Shown: one piece after another, positions 1 to 5,549 of the stretch
How the letters are laid out: each line of letters starts with the position of its first letter
Position numbering within the stretch: position 1 is the stretch's first letter
Assembly (NCBI GenBank): GCA_029210865.1
Contig: JARGGE010000123.1
Span: 1 to 7,728 of the forward strand
Direction of reading: 5' to 3'
Source: Trueperaceae bacterium
GTDB taxonomy: Bacteria; Deinococcota; Deinococci; Deinococcales; Trueperaceae
Length of the DNA stretch: 7,728 nucleotides
The notes under the pieces: generated by a model
What the model was told of the DNA's origin: nothing
What the model saw: only the letters and a program-made list of their open reading frames with translations
The model's database searches: none
Translations under genes and position numbers: made by a program

Positions 1-323
1 AGGCCGTCTTCGGGTACGCCTTCGACGGCCGCGTGACCGCGGTGCTCGGCACCCACACCCACGTACCCACGGCCGACGCGCGGCTGCTGCCGCGCGGCAC
101 CGCCTTCGTCACCGACGTCGGCATGACCGGGCCCGCCGCGAGCATGCAGGGCTACGACCCCGACGTGTTCGTGGACGCGTACCGCGACCGCCTGCCGCTC
201 GCCGGACCCAGCCGCGTCGCCGACGGCCCCGTTGCCCTCGGCGCGGTGCTCGTGCACGCCCAAGGCCCCCTCGCGGTCGCCATCGAGCGGCTCGCCACCC
301 CCACGGAGGACACGCATGCGTAG
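1..323 (+). CDS. ymdB: YmdB-type metallophosphoesterase, 3' end only (partial)
   Basis: The reading frame is open from base 3 and encodes the last 106 residues. The family (TIGR00282) is about 260 residues long, so roughly the C-terminal 40% is present. The motif GTHTHVPTAD (nt 48-77) is the family signature; its two His codons at 54-56 and 60-62 match the two closely spaced metal-binding histidines of the dinuclear centre in known YmdB structures. It is followed by the equally typical TAFVTDVGMTGP. Characterised members are cytoplasmic 2',3'-cyclic-nucleotide phosphodiesterases that influence RNA turnover and biofilm formation in Bacillus, where the gene lies beside rny. The upstream neighbour is outside the window, so that linkage cannot be tested. 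The stop codon overlaps the start of the next gene by 8 nt, which suggests co-transcription. The name follows Bacillus; E. coli ymdB is an unrelated macrodomain gene. Confidence 0.93.
   Translation, partial: AVFGYAFDGRVTAVLGTHTHVPTADARLLPRGTAFVTDVGMTGPAASMQGYDPDVFVDAYRDRLPLAGPSRVADGPVALGAVLVHAQGPLAVAIERLATPTEDTHA
305..310 (+). promoter_or_regulatory. Shine-Dalgarno site of the solute-binding protein gene
   Basis: GGAGGA lies inside the last codons of ymdB, 5 nt before the ATG at 316. It decides the start: the reading frame is open further upstream to 232, but that extension is antisense-of-function sequence lying wholly within ymdB and lacks a signal peptide, whereas the product from 316 begins with a textbook signal sequence. 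Confidence 0.85.
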
Positions 324-1791
324 ACGCCTCGCCCTTCTGCTCGCCCTGCTGCTCGTCGGCGCCGCGACCGCTCGCTCGGTCACGGTCGCCACCACCGCGC
401 AGCCCGACACCCTCGACCCGCACGTCACGTCGGCCACGTCGGCCTTCCAGTCGACCAAGTCGATCTACGACACCCTCGTCGAGGTCGCCCGCGACGGCGC
501 CATCGTCCCCTCGCTCGCGGCCTCGTACACGACCTCGCTCGACGGCCTCACCTGGACCTTCGCGCTGCGCGAGGGCATCCGCTTCCACGACGGCACCCTC
601 CTCGACGCCGCCGACGTCGTCGCCAGCCTCGAGCGCCTCGCCGCCGAGGGCTCGCCCAAGCGCGACGAGTTCACCATGATCGAGGCGATCGCCGCCCCCG
701 ACGCCGCGACGGTCGTGCTGACGCTCTCCGCGCCGGCGCCGGCGCTGCTCGCCTCGCTCGCCTCGGGCTGGGGCGCGATCCTGCCCAGCGAGAAGCTGGC
801 CTCCGGCCACGACTTCGGCAACCAGCCGGTGGGCACCGGTCCCTTCGTCTTCGTCGAGTGGGTGCGCGACGCGTACCTGCGGCTGATCACCAACCCGGAC
901 TACTTCCAGGGCACCCCCGTGATCGACGGCGTCACGCTCCGCTTCGTCGCCGACTCCGCCGTCCAGCTCCAAGGCCTGCGCAGCGGCGAGTTCGACCTCG
1001 CCACCGGCATCTCGCCCGTCGACTTCGACGTCGTGCGTGCCGACCCCGCCCTCGAGCTGGTGCAGGGCCCGTCGGGCACCGTCCTGGTCGCGACGCTGAA
1101 CAACCGGCGCCCGTACCTCGACGACGCCCGCGTGCGCCGCGCGCTCAACCTGGCGATCGACGCCGAGACGGTTCTCGAGGTCGCCTACGGCGGCGGCATC
1201 CCCGGCGCCACCTTCATGGAGTCCGGCAGCCCCTGGCTCCCGGACTTCCTCGAGCCCTACGGCTACGACCCCGAGCAGGCGCGCGCGCTGCTGGCGTCCG
1301 CGGGCGTCCCCGACGACTGGACGATCGACCTGGCGCTGCCGCAGCCCTACGAGGTCCACGTGACCGCCGGCCAGATCATCCAGGACATGCTGCGCGACGT
1401 CGGCGTGAACGCCGAGATCCGCGTGGTCGAGTGGGGCGTCTGGCTGGGCGAGGTCTACGGCGGACCGCGCGACTTCGACATGACCGTCATCGGCCACACG
1501 GGCAAGCTCGACCCCACCGGGCGCCTGAACGGCTACGGCCACGCCGACCGCACGTACTCCGGCTACGACAACCTCGAGGTGGCGGGTTGGATCGACCGCG
1601 CCGCCGTGACCAGCGAGCCCGCCACCCGCGCCTCGCTCTACGCGCAGGCGCTCACCCGCATGCACGACGACGCGCCCTTCGCCTACCTGGGCACCGCGCT
1701 GTCGACCCACGCGCGCACCGCGGCGGTCGAGGGCTTCTGGGTGACCCCGCTGCTCGACACCTACGACTTCCGCTCGGTCACCGTTCGCTGA
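316..1791 (+). CDS. ABC transporter solute-binding protein, family 5 (peptide type)
   Basis: The 491-residue product is a normal length for SBP_bac_5 (PF00496; DppA/OppA type), which captures peptides, nickel chelates, glutathione or other solutes outside the membrane and delivers them to a DppB/DppC permease. Residues 1-20 form a Sec signal peptide (MRRR, then a Leu/Ala core, then GAATA), with likely cleavage near Ala19. There is no cysteine there, so the mature protein should not be a lipoprotein. The family core is evident: DTLDPH at 31-36, LTWTFALREGIRFHDG at 78-93, DAADVVASLERL at 97-108 and PVGTGPFVFVEW at 171-182. The C-terminal lobe contains VRRALNLAIDAETVL at 313-327. The start at 316 follows a GGAGGA ribosome site and overlaps the ymdB stop by 8 nt. 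The permease genes follow after a 114-nt gap containing a strong hairpin. The substrate cannot be told from sequence; dipeptides or oligopeptides are only the default guess. Confidence 0.95.
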   Translation: MRRRLALLLALLLVGAATARSVTVATTAQPDTLDPHVTSATSAFQSTKSIYDTLVEVARDGAIVPSLAASYTTSLDGLTWTFALREGIRFHDGTLLDAADVVASLERLAAEGSPKRDEFTMIEAIAAPDAATVVLTLSAPAPALLASLASGWGAILPSEKLASGHDFGNQPVGTGPFVFVEWVRDAYLRLITNPDYFQGTPVIDGVTLRFVADSAVQLQGLRSGEFDLATGISPVDFDVVRADPALELVQGPSGTVLVATLNNRRPYLDDARVRRALNLAIDAETVLEVAYGGGIPGATFMESGSPWLPDFLEPYGYDPEQARALLASAGVPDDWTIDLALPQPYEVHVTAGQIIQDMLRDVGVNAEIRVVEWGVWLGEVYGGPRDFDMTVIGHTGKLDPTGRLNGYGHADRTYSGYDNLEVAGWIDRAAVTSEPATRASLYAQALTRMHDDAPFAYLGTALSTHARTAAVEGFWVTPLLDTYDFRSVTVR

Positions 1792-1804
1792 CCCCGGCCC
1801 GCCC

Positions 1805-1838
1805 CGCGGCCCGACGCCCCTCCCGGCGTCGGGCCGCG
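1805..1838 (+). terminator. Perfect 14-bp GC hairpin between binding protein and permeases
   Basis: Arms 1805-1818 and 1825-1838 are exact reverse complements (left arm CGCGGCCCGACGCC), closing on a 6-nt loop CCTCCC. The hairpin starts 13 nt after the binding-protein stop codon. No T tract follows, so it is not a canonical intrinsic terminator. In ABC operons, a hairpin in this position commonly protects or ends the abundant binding-protein mRNA while letting a fraction of transcripts continue into the permease genes. Structure is seen directly; role is inferred. Confidence 0.7.
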
Positions 1839-1839
1839 C

Positions 1840-1868
1840 GGCGCTCGGCCCCGAGGCGCTCGGCCCCG
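1840..1868 (+). repeat. Two-copy 14-nt direct repeat, period 15
   Basis: GGCGCTCGGCCCCG occurs at 1840-1853 and again at 1855-1868, separated by a single A. It lies between the hairpin and the putative dppB promoter, with the second copy ending 23 nt before the TACCCT box, where a regulator could bind. It may equally be a replication-slippage product in noncoding GC-rich DNA. Confidence 0.7.
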
Positions 1869-1891
1869 CGACCGTCGCCCCGCGCCCCGCG

Positions 1892-1897
1892 TACCCT
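1892..1897 (+). promoter_or_regulatory. Putative -10 box for a leaderless dppB transcript
   Basis: TACCCT fits the TAnnnT consensus and ends 8 nt before the GTG start at 1906, so transcription would begin at or next to the start codon. No Shine-Dalgarno sequence precedes this GTG. A matching -35 is weak: GCGACC at 1868-1873 shares only the GAC core, with an 18-nt spacer. Leaderless genes with this geometry are common in Deinococcus. Confidence 0.5.
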
Positions 1898-1905
1898 GGA
1901 CCCCG

Positions 1906-2844
1906 GTGCTCCGATCCCTGACCGTCCAGCTCCTGAGCCTCGTCGGCACGCTGCTGCTCGTGCTGTCGCTGGTCTTCGTGGCGATGCGCGCGCTCCCGGG
2001 TGACGCGGCCGCGGTCCTGGGCGGCACCGAGGCGAGCGCCGAGCAGGTCGACGCCCTGCGCCGCCAACTCGGGCTCGACCGCCCGATCGCGGTGCAGTTC
2101 GCCGCCTGGTGGGGCGACCTCGCCCGCGGCGACCTCGGCGACTCGATCCGTGAGCGGCGCCCGGTGGCGCAGGTGATCGGCGACCGGGTGCCGGTGACCC
2201 TGGCCCTGGCCGGCCTCGCCTTCGCCCTCTCGGTGATCGCCGGGCTGGGGCTCGGGCTGCTCGCGGGCCGGCGGCCGGGCGGCCCCGCCGACGGCGGCGT
2301 GCTCGCCTTCACCACCGTCGGGCTGTCGCTCCCCGAGTTCTGGTTCGGCTTCCTGCTCATCCTGGTCTTCGCGGTCGAGCTCGGCTGGTTCCCCGTCATC
2401 GGCTACCCCACCGAGGGGGGCGCCGGCGTGCGCGCCTGGCACCTGCTGCTGCCCGCCGTGACGCTGGCCATCCCGCGCGCCGCGCAGCTCGCGCGCCTGA
2501 CGCGCGCGCGGCTGCTCGAAGAGCTGCACGCCGACTACGTGCGCACCGCCCGTTCGAAAGGCGTCGGCGCGCGTGCCCTCACCCGCCACGTCGCCGCGAA
2601 CGCGCTGCCCGGCCTGCTGCCGCTGCTCGCGCTCGAGCTGGGCGGGCTCCTCACCGGCACCATCGTCGTCGAGCAGGTCTTCGGGCTGCCCGGGCTGGGC
2701 TTGACGCTGCTCGGCTCGATCTCGGCGCGCGATTACCCGGTGGTGCAGGGCGTGACGATCGTCGCGGTGCTCGTCTACGTGCTCGTCAACTGGCTCGCCG
2801 ACCTCGCCCAGGTGGCCGCGGACCCGCGGCTCAAGTACGCGTGA
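1906..2844 (+). CDS. dppB: ABC transporter permease, DppB type
   Basis: The 312-residue integral membrane protein is a standard length for the DppB/OppB half of a peptide-type importer. It starts with the family's N-terminal helix (about 8-28), followed by MRALPGD at 27-33 and the extracytoplasmic stretch LRRQLGLDRPI at 51-61, DLARGDLGDSI at 71-81. Further hydrophobic segments lie near 98-120, 132-158, 178-195, 235-257 and 278-300. The cytoplasmic EAA loop that contacts the ATPase is clear at about 208-235 (HADYVRTARSKGVGARAL, then NALPG). VVEQVFGLPGLG at 254-265 is the usual sequence before the last helix. The GTG start at 1906 gives the full family N terminus; there is no ribosome site, but a TAnnnT box lies just upstream, so the mRNA may be leaderless. 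Its stop overlaps the start of the next permease gene. Symbol denotes family, not a proven dipeptide substrate. Confidence 0.95.
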   Translation: MLRSLTVQLLSLVGTLLLVLSLVFVAMRALPGDAAAVLGGTEASAEQVDALRRQLGLDRPIAVQFAAWWGDLARGDLGDSIRERRPVAQVIGDRVPVTLALAGLAFALSVIAGLGLGLLAGRRPGGPADGGVLAFTTVGLSLPEFWFGFLLILVFAVELGWFPVIGYPTEGGAGVRAWHLLLPAVTLAIPRAAQLARLTRARLLEELHADYVRTARSKGVGARALTRHVAANALPGLLPLLALELGGLLTGTIVVEQVFGLPGLGLTLLGSISARDYPVVQGVTIVAVLVYVLVNWLADLAQVAADPRLKYA

Positions 2845-3650
2845 GGCGGCGCCGCTGGTCGCGCGGCGCGGTCGGCGCCTGGCTGCTCGCGCTGGTCGTG
2901 CTCTCGGCGCTGGTGGGGCCCGAGCTGGTGCCGTACGACCCCATCGAGCCCGACTACCGCGCGCGCTTCGCGACCCCTTCAGCGGAGCACTGGCTCGGCA
3001 CCGACAACCTGGGCCGCGACGTCTTCGCGCGCGCGCTCGCCGGCGGCCGCGTCTCGCTCGTCATCACCGGCGCCGCGACGCTGCTCGCCCTCACCGTCGG
3101 GCTGGTCACGGGGCTGGCGGCGGCCGGGTTGCGCGGGCCCGTCGACGTCGTCCTGACGCGCGCCTTCGACGCGCTCCTCGCCTTCCCCGGCTTCCTGCTC
3201 GTGCTGCTGTTGGTGGCCATGCTCGGCGGCGGGGTCGGTCAGACGATCGCGGCGCTCGGGGTCGCGGGCTCACCGCTCTACTTCCGCCTCACCCGCGCCT
3301 TCACCCGCCAGGAGCTGCAGCGCGACTACGTGACCGCCGGCATCGCCCTCGGCGCCTCGCACGTGCGGTTGCTCTTCCGCCACGCGCTCCCGAACTTCGC
3401 CGGCGCCCTCGCGGTCCAGGCCGCCTCGACCGCCGCGGCCTTCCTGCTCGTCGAGGCGTCGCTCAGCTACCTGGGCCTGGGCGTGCCGCTCCCGACTCCG
3501 TCCTGGGGCAACGTCCTGCAGGACGCGCGCGCCTTCCTCACGCGGCAGCCCTGGGCCGCGCTCGGACCGGGGCTCGTGCTCGCCACCGCGGCGCTGGCCT
3601 TCCAGTTCGTCGCGGACGGTGTGCGCGACCGACTCGACCGGCGCAGCTAG
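2841..3650 (+). CDS. dppC: ABC transporter permease, DppC type
   Basis: The 269-residue protein is the second half of the DppBC channel. After a short basic N terminus and one helix (about 12-32) comes the diagnostic DppC stretch HWLGTDNLGRDVFARAL at 50-66. More membrane segments are near 72-96, 112-130, 132-150, 190-212 and 240-260. The EAA loop that docks with the ATPase is at about 160-187 (QRDYVTAGIALGASHVRLLF, then HALPN). SYLGLGVPLPTPSWG at 209-223 is a conserved family element. The GTG start lies in the sequence GTGA and overlaps the dppB stop by 4 nt, indicating translational coupling and a 1:1 product ratio. It is slightly shorter than many DppC proteins (about 280-300), mainly at the N terminus. 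No ATPase gene follows. The last bases of the gene, including the stop, are repeated imperfectly 62 nt downstream. Confidence 0.95.
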   Translation: MRRRRWSRGAVGAWLLALVVLSALVGPELVPYDPIEPDYRARFATPSAEHWLGTDNLGRDVFARALAGGRVSLVITGAATLLALTVGLVTGLAAAGLRGPVDVVLTRAFDALLAFPGFLLVLLLVAMLGGGVGQTIAALGVAGSPLYFRLTRAFTRQELQRDYVTAGIALGASHVRLLFRHALPNFAGALAVQAASTAAAFLLVEASLSYLGLGVPLPTPSWGNVLQDARAFLTRQPWAALGPGLVLATAALAFQFVADGVRDRLDRRS

Positions 3651-3717
3651 TCGGACACCTCGAACGAACGCCGTAGCCGCGCCCGCGCGACCGACTCGAC
3701 CGGCGCTCCTAGTGGGA
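3623..3717 (+). repeat. Duplicated dppC 3' end (two 33-nt copies, offset 62)
   Basis: Bases 3623-3655, which include the dppC stop codon, recur at 3685-3717 with 3 mismatches; the first 22 bases of each copy are identical. Both copies contain the core ACCGACTCGACCGGCGC and a CTAGT further on. The 62-nt offset is not a multiple of three, so the second copy is not an in-frame extension. It looks like a local segmental duplication or a repeated processing or termination site at the end of the transport operon. Confidence 0.8.
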
Positions 3718-3757
3718 CCGCGTCGCCCCCGCTGACGGCCCCGTGACGCGCGCGCGA

Positions 3758-3763
3758 TACGGT
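3758..3763 (+). promoter_or_regulatory. Putative -10 box for a leaderless hydrolase transcript
   Basis: TACGGT fits TAnnnT and ends 5 nt before the ATG at 3769. No Shine-Dalgarno sequence lies upstream. CTGACG at 3732-3737 matches the -35 consensus at four of six positions, but the spacer would be 20 nt, longer than usual. Confidence 0.45.
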
Positions 3764-3768
3764 GCGGC

Positions 3769-5112
3769 ATGGACCTCCCCGCCTACGTCCCCGGCGACGC
3801 CCTCCCGGGCGCGCCGGCGCTCGCGCCGCGCGGTCCGCACCCGGTCGGCGTGACCACCCTGCGGCTCACGAACCCCTACCAGATCGACGTGCTCGGCTCG
3901 CTGGCCGGGGGCGAACCGGTGCGCGCGACCCGCGAGCTCGACGCCGAGGTCTGGTACCCGGCCCGCCACGCCGGCACCACCAGATACCTCGAGCACCTCG
4001 AACCCACCGCCCACGACGCCGACGCCGCGCCGCGCCCGTTCCGCTTCCCGGGCCGCGCCGCGCGCGACGCCGAGCCGGCCCGCGACCTCGGCCCGTGTCC
4101 GCTGGTCATCGTCAGCCACGGCTACCTGGGGTCGCGCGTGCACCTGTCGTGGCTCGGCGAAAACCTCGCGAGCAAGGGGTACGCGGTGCTAGCGCTCGAC
4201 CACACCGACAGCACGTACGCCGACCGCGGCGACTTCCTGTCGACGCTGCGCAACCGCCCGCTCGACCTCGCCCTCGCGGTGCGCGTCGCGGCCGACCTCG
4301 AACGCCGCCACCCCCTCCTGGCGCACGTCTGGGACACCGCCCGCACCGCGCTCGTGGGCTTCTCGATGGGCGGCTACGGGACGCTGCTGGCGCTCGGCGC
4401 CGGCCTCGGCGAGGCCGCCTTCGCCGACCCCTTCCTCGCCGACCCGCTGCGGCGCGAGCTGGTGGCCGACCTCGTCGCGGGCGACCCGTTTTACGACGAC
4501 CTGGTCGACGGGGTCACGTCGCGGGTCAAGGCGGCGGTGCTGCTGGCCCCCTGGGGCGGCGAGCGGATCTGGTCGGACGCCGCGCTCGCGCGCGTGACCA
4601 CGCCGCTCTTCCTGGCCGCGGGCAGCGACGACGACATCGCCGAGTATCGCGCGATCCGGCGCGTCTTCGAGGGGGCCTCGTCCGCCGACCGCTGGCTGCT
4701 GACCTTCGAGCACGCGCGCCACAACGTCGGCAACAACCCGCCGCCCGACGCGCTCGCCACCGCCGGCCACGACGCCTGGTGGCGCTACGCCGACCCCGTC
4801 TGGGACACCCGCCGCATCGTCAACGTGCTCCAGCATCACCTCACCGCGTTCCTCGGCAGCCATCTCCGCGGCCTCCCGCTCGACGGCTACCTGGAAGGGG
4901 CCCTGCAGGCCGCGCCCGGGACGTCGTGGCCGGGCTACCCGCCGCGGTCGACGCTCGGGTTGCGGCTCGAGCGCCACGAGGGCGAGCGCCCCAGCGACAC
5001 CTGGCCCAGCGAAGAGCACCACGGGCGCGACCTCACGGCGACCGTCGCGGCCGCCCTCGCCGGGCTCTGGCGAACGCAACGGGCGGCGGCGCGCGCGCAG
5101 CGCGGTGTCTGA
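3769..5112 (+). CDS. Alpha/beta hydrolase, dienelactone hydrolase/PAF-acetylhydrolase-like
   Basis: The 447-residue protein has a clear alpha/beta-hydrolase core. The oxyanion strand-turn is PLVIVSHGYLGS at 111-122. The nucleophile elbow is GFSMG at 197-201, with Ser199. The probable acid is one of the aspartates in AAGSDDD at 283-289, and the base is His318 (or His315) in FEHARHN at 313-319. An N-terminal segment with PHPVGVTTLRLTNP at 23-36 and AEVWYPA at 59-65 is typical of secreted or cytosolic esterases in the predicted dienelactone hydrolase group (COG4188). There is no signal peptide or membrane helix, so it is probably cytoplasmic. Between the elbow and the acid lies a lid-like Asp-rich insert (about 213-252), and the C-terminal 110 residues (rich in Trp and charged residues) exceed the minimal fold. 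The start at 3769 follows a TAnnnT box and no ribosome site. Substrate is unknown; esterase or lipase-like action on small acyl esters is the family expectation. Confidence 0.85.
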   Translation: MDLPAYVPGDALPGAPALAPRGPHPVGVTTLRLTNPYQIDVLGSLAGGEPVRATRELDAEVWYPARHAGTTRYLEHLEPTAHDADAAPRPFRFPGRAARDAEPARDLGPCPLVIVSHGYLGSRVHLSWLGENLASKGYAVLALDHTDSTYADRGDFLSTLRNRPLDLALAVRVAADLERRHPLLAHVWDTARTALVGFSMGGYGTLLALGAGLGEAAFADPFLADPLRRELVADLVAGDPFYDDLVDGVTSRVKAAVLLAPWGGERIWSDAALARVTTPLFLAAGSDDDIAEYRAIRRVFEGASSADRWLLTFEHARHNVGNNPPPDALATAGHDAWWRYADPVWDTRRIVNVLQHHLTAFLGSHLRGLPLDGYLEGALQAAPGTSWPGYPPRSTLGLRLERHEGERPSDTWPSEEHHGRDLTATVAAALAGLWRTQRAAARAQRGV

Positions 5113-5118
5113 ACGACG

Positions 5119-5150
5119 CCCCGCGGCGAGCCAGGGCGGCGACCGCGGGG
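5119..5150 (+). repeat. Inverted repeat in the gap before the small acidic gene
   Basis: CCCCGCGG at 5119-5126 is the exact reverse complement of CCGCGGGG at 5143-5150, with 16 nt between. It begins 6 nt after the hydrolase stop, and its right arm abuts the TAGCAT box at 5151. It could be a weak transcript end for the hydrolase gene or an operator over the promoter of the next gene. An 8-bp GC-only repeat is also possible by chance at this composition. Confidence 0.45.
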
Positions 5151-5156
5151 TAGCAT
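5151..5156 (+). promoter_or_regulatory. Putative -10 box for a leaderless small-protein transcript
   Basis: TAGCAT fits TAnnnT and ends 6 nt before the ATG at 5163. There is no Shine-Dalgarno sequence; the nearby GCGGGG is 13 nt or more from the ATG. No convincing -35 is seen at the expected distance. Confidence 0.5.
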
Positions 5157-5162
5157 CGCCGT

Positions 5163-5492
5163 ATGGCCACCTGGATGCTCACGGCGGATCAGCAGCTCCT
5201 CAACATCGACGCCGTCGAGTTCATCGACGTGCTCGACGTCTACTCCGACGACACCGACCCCGACGCGATCGACGAGGGGCGCGCGACGCCCGCGTACGCG
5301 GAGCTGGTCGCCCACCTCCCGTCCGGCGAGGAGCTCGTGCTGTTCGACGACGAGGAGGCCGACGCGGTGCTGCACGCGCTCGAGCTGCTCAAGGCGTACC
5401 TCGCGTCGGGCCCCGCCCTCGACGTGCTGCGTGCCGGCCAGGTGCCGAGCGTGCAGGACCTGATCGACCGGTCGAGCGCCCAGAAGAACTGA
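5163..5492 (+). CDS. Small acidic protein of unknown function
   Basis: I do not recognise a named family for this 109-residue protein. It opens with MATWMLTADQQLLNIDAVEF, followed by an Asp/Glu-rich stretch (IDVLDVYSDDTDPDAIDEG at 21-39). Then comes a strand-like segment AYAELVAHLPSGEELVLFDD (44-63) and a probable amphipathic helix EADAVLHALELLKAYLA (65-81). The pattern of a beta-rich N-terminal half, a hydrophobic 'xLPSGEExVLF' strand pair and one helix suggests a small compact domain. There is no signal peptide, membrane helix or cysteine, and the charge is strongly negative, so it is likely cytoplasmic. Codon use is the same as its neighbours, arguing for a resident gene. It is preceded by a TAnnnT box 6 nt from the ATG and followed by a GC hairpin, so it may form its own transcription unit. 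Its position between a hydrolase and an FAD oxidase gives no functional clue. Confidence 0.75.
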   Translation: MATWMLTADQQLLNIDAVEFIDVLDVYSDDTDPDAIDEGRATPAYAELVAHLPSGEELVLFDDEEADAVLHALELLKAYLASGPALDVLRAGQVPSVQDLIDRSSAQKN

Positions 5493-5501
5493 CCCCTGCG
5501 G

Positions 5502-5534
5502 CGCCGTCGCCGCGCGCCGACCGCGGCGGCGGCG
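5502..5534 (+). terminator. GC-rich hairpin after the small acidic gene
   Basis: Arms 5502-5514 and 5522-5534 form a 13-bp stem (one G-U pair, 5507 with 5529) around a 7-nt loop CGCCGAC, starting 9 nt after the stop codon. There is no T tract, so termination would be imperfect or factor-assisted. The right arm ends 15 nt before the next start codon, so it could also affect expression of the FAD oxidase gene. Confidence 0.55.
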
Positions 5535-5535
5535 T

Positions 5536-5549
5536 GGGAGACTGAGGGC
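5536..5549 (+). promoter_or_regulatory. Translation or transcription start signal of the FAD oxidase gene (ambiguous)
   Basis: GGGAG at 5536-5540 could serve as a ribosome site with a 9-nt spacing to the ATG at 5550. GAGACT at 5538-5543 sits 6 nt before the ATG, exactly where the TAnnnT boxes of the upstream genes lie, but lacks the first T. The sequence does not decide between a leadered and a leaderless transcript. Confidence 0.3.

Noticed and set aside
232..315. Possible longer N terminus of the binding protein
   Set aside because: It would lie inside ymdB, encodes a Ser/Pro/Arg-rich run ahead of the signal peptide, and has no good ribosome site, unlike the start at 316.
109..2589. 826-codon open frame on the - strand opposite ymdB, the binding protein and dppB
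   Set aside because: Its product is a low-complexity mix of Arg, Gly, Ala, Glu, Val and His, without domains. It lies antisense to three clearly recognised genes and arises because GC-rich third positions suppress stop codons on the opposite strand.
3651..3768. Terminator or small gene in the 118-nt gap after dppC
   Set aside because: Apart from the duplicated dppC end and the TACGGT box, I see no stable hairpin with a T tract and no credible short reading frame with a ribosome site.
3762..5153. 463-codon + strand frame overlapping the alpha/beta hydrolase gene
   Set aside because: The product is dominated by Arg, Pro and Ala repeats, while the frame starting at 3769 has a full catalytic triad and family motifs.
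5464..5475. 12-nt perfect palindrome TCGACCGGTCGA
   Set aside because: It lies inside the coding region of the small acidic gene near its end, is not repeated, and such palindromes are expected by chance in this composition.
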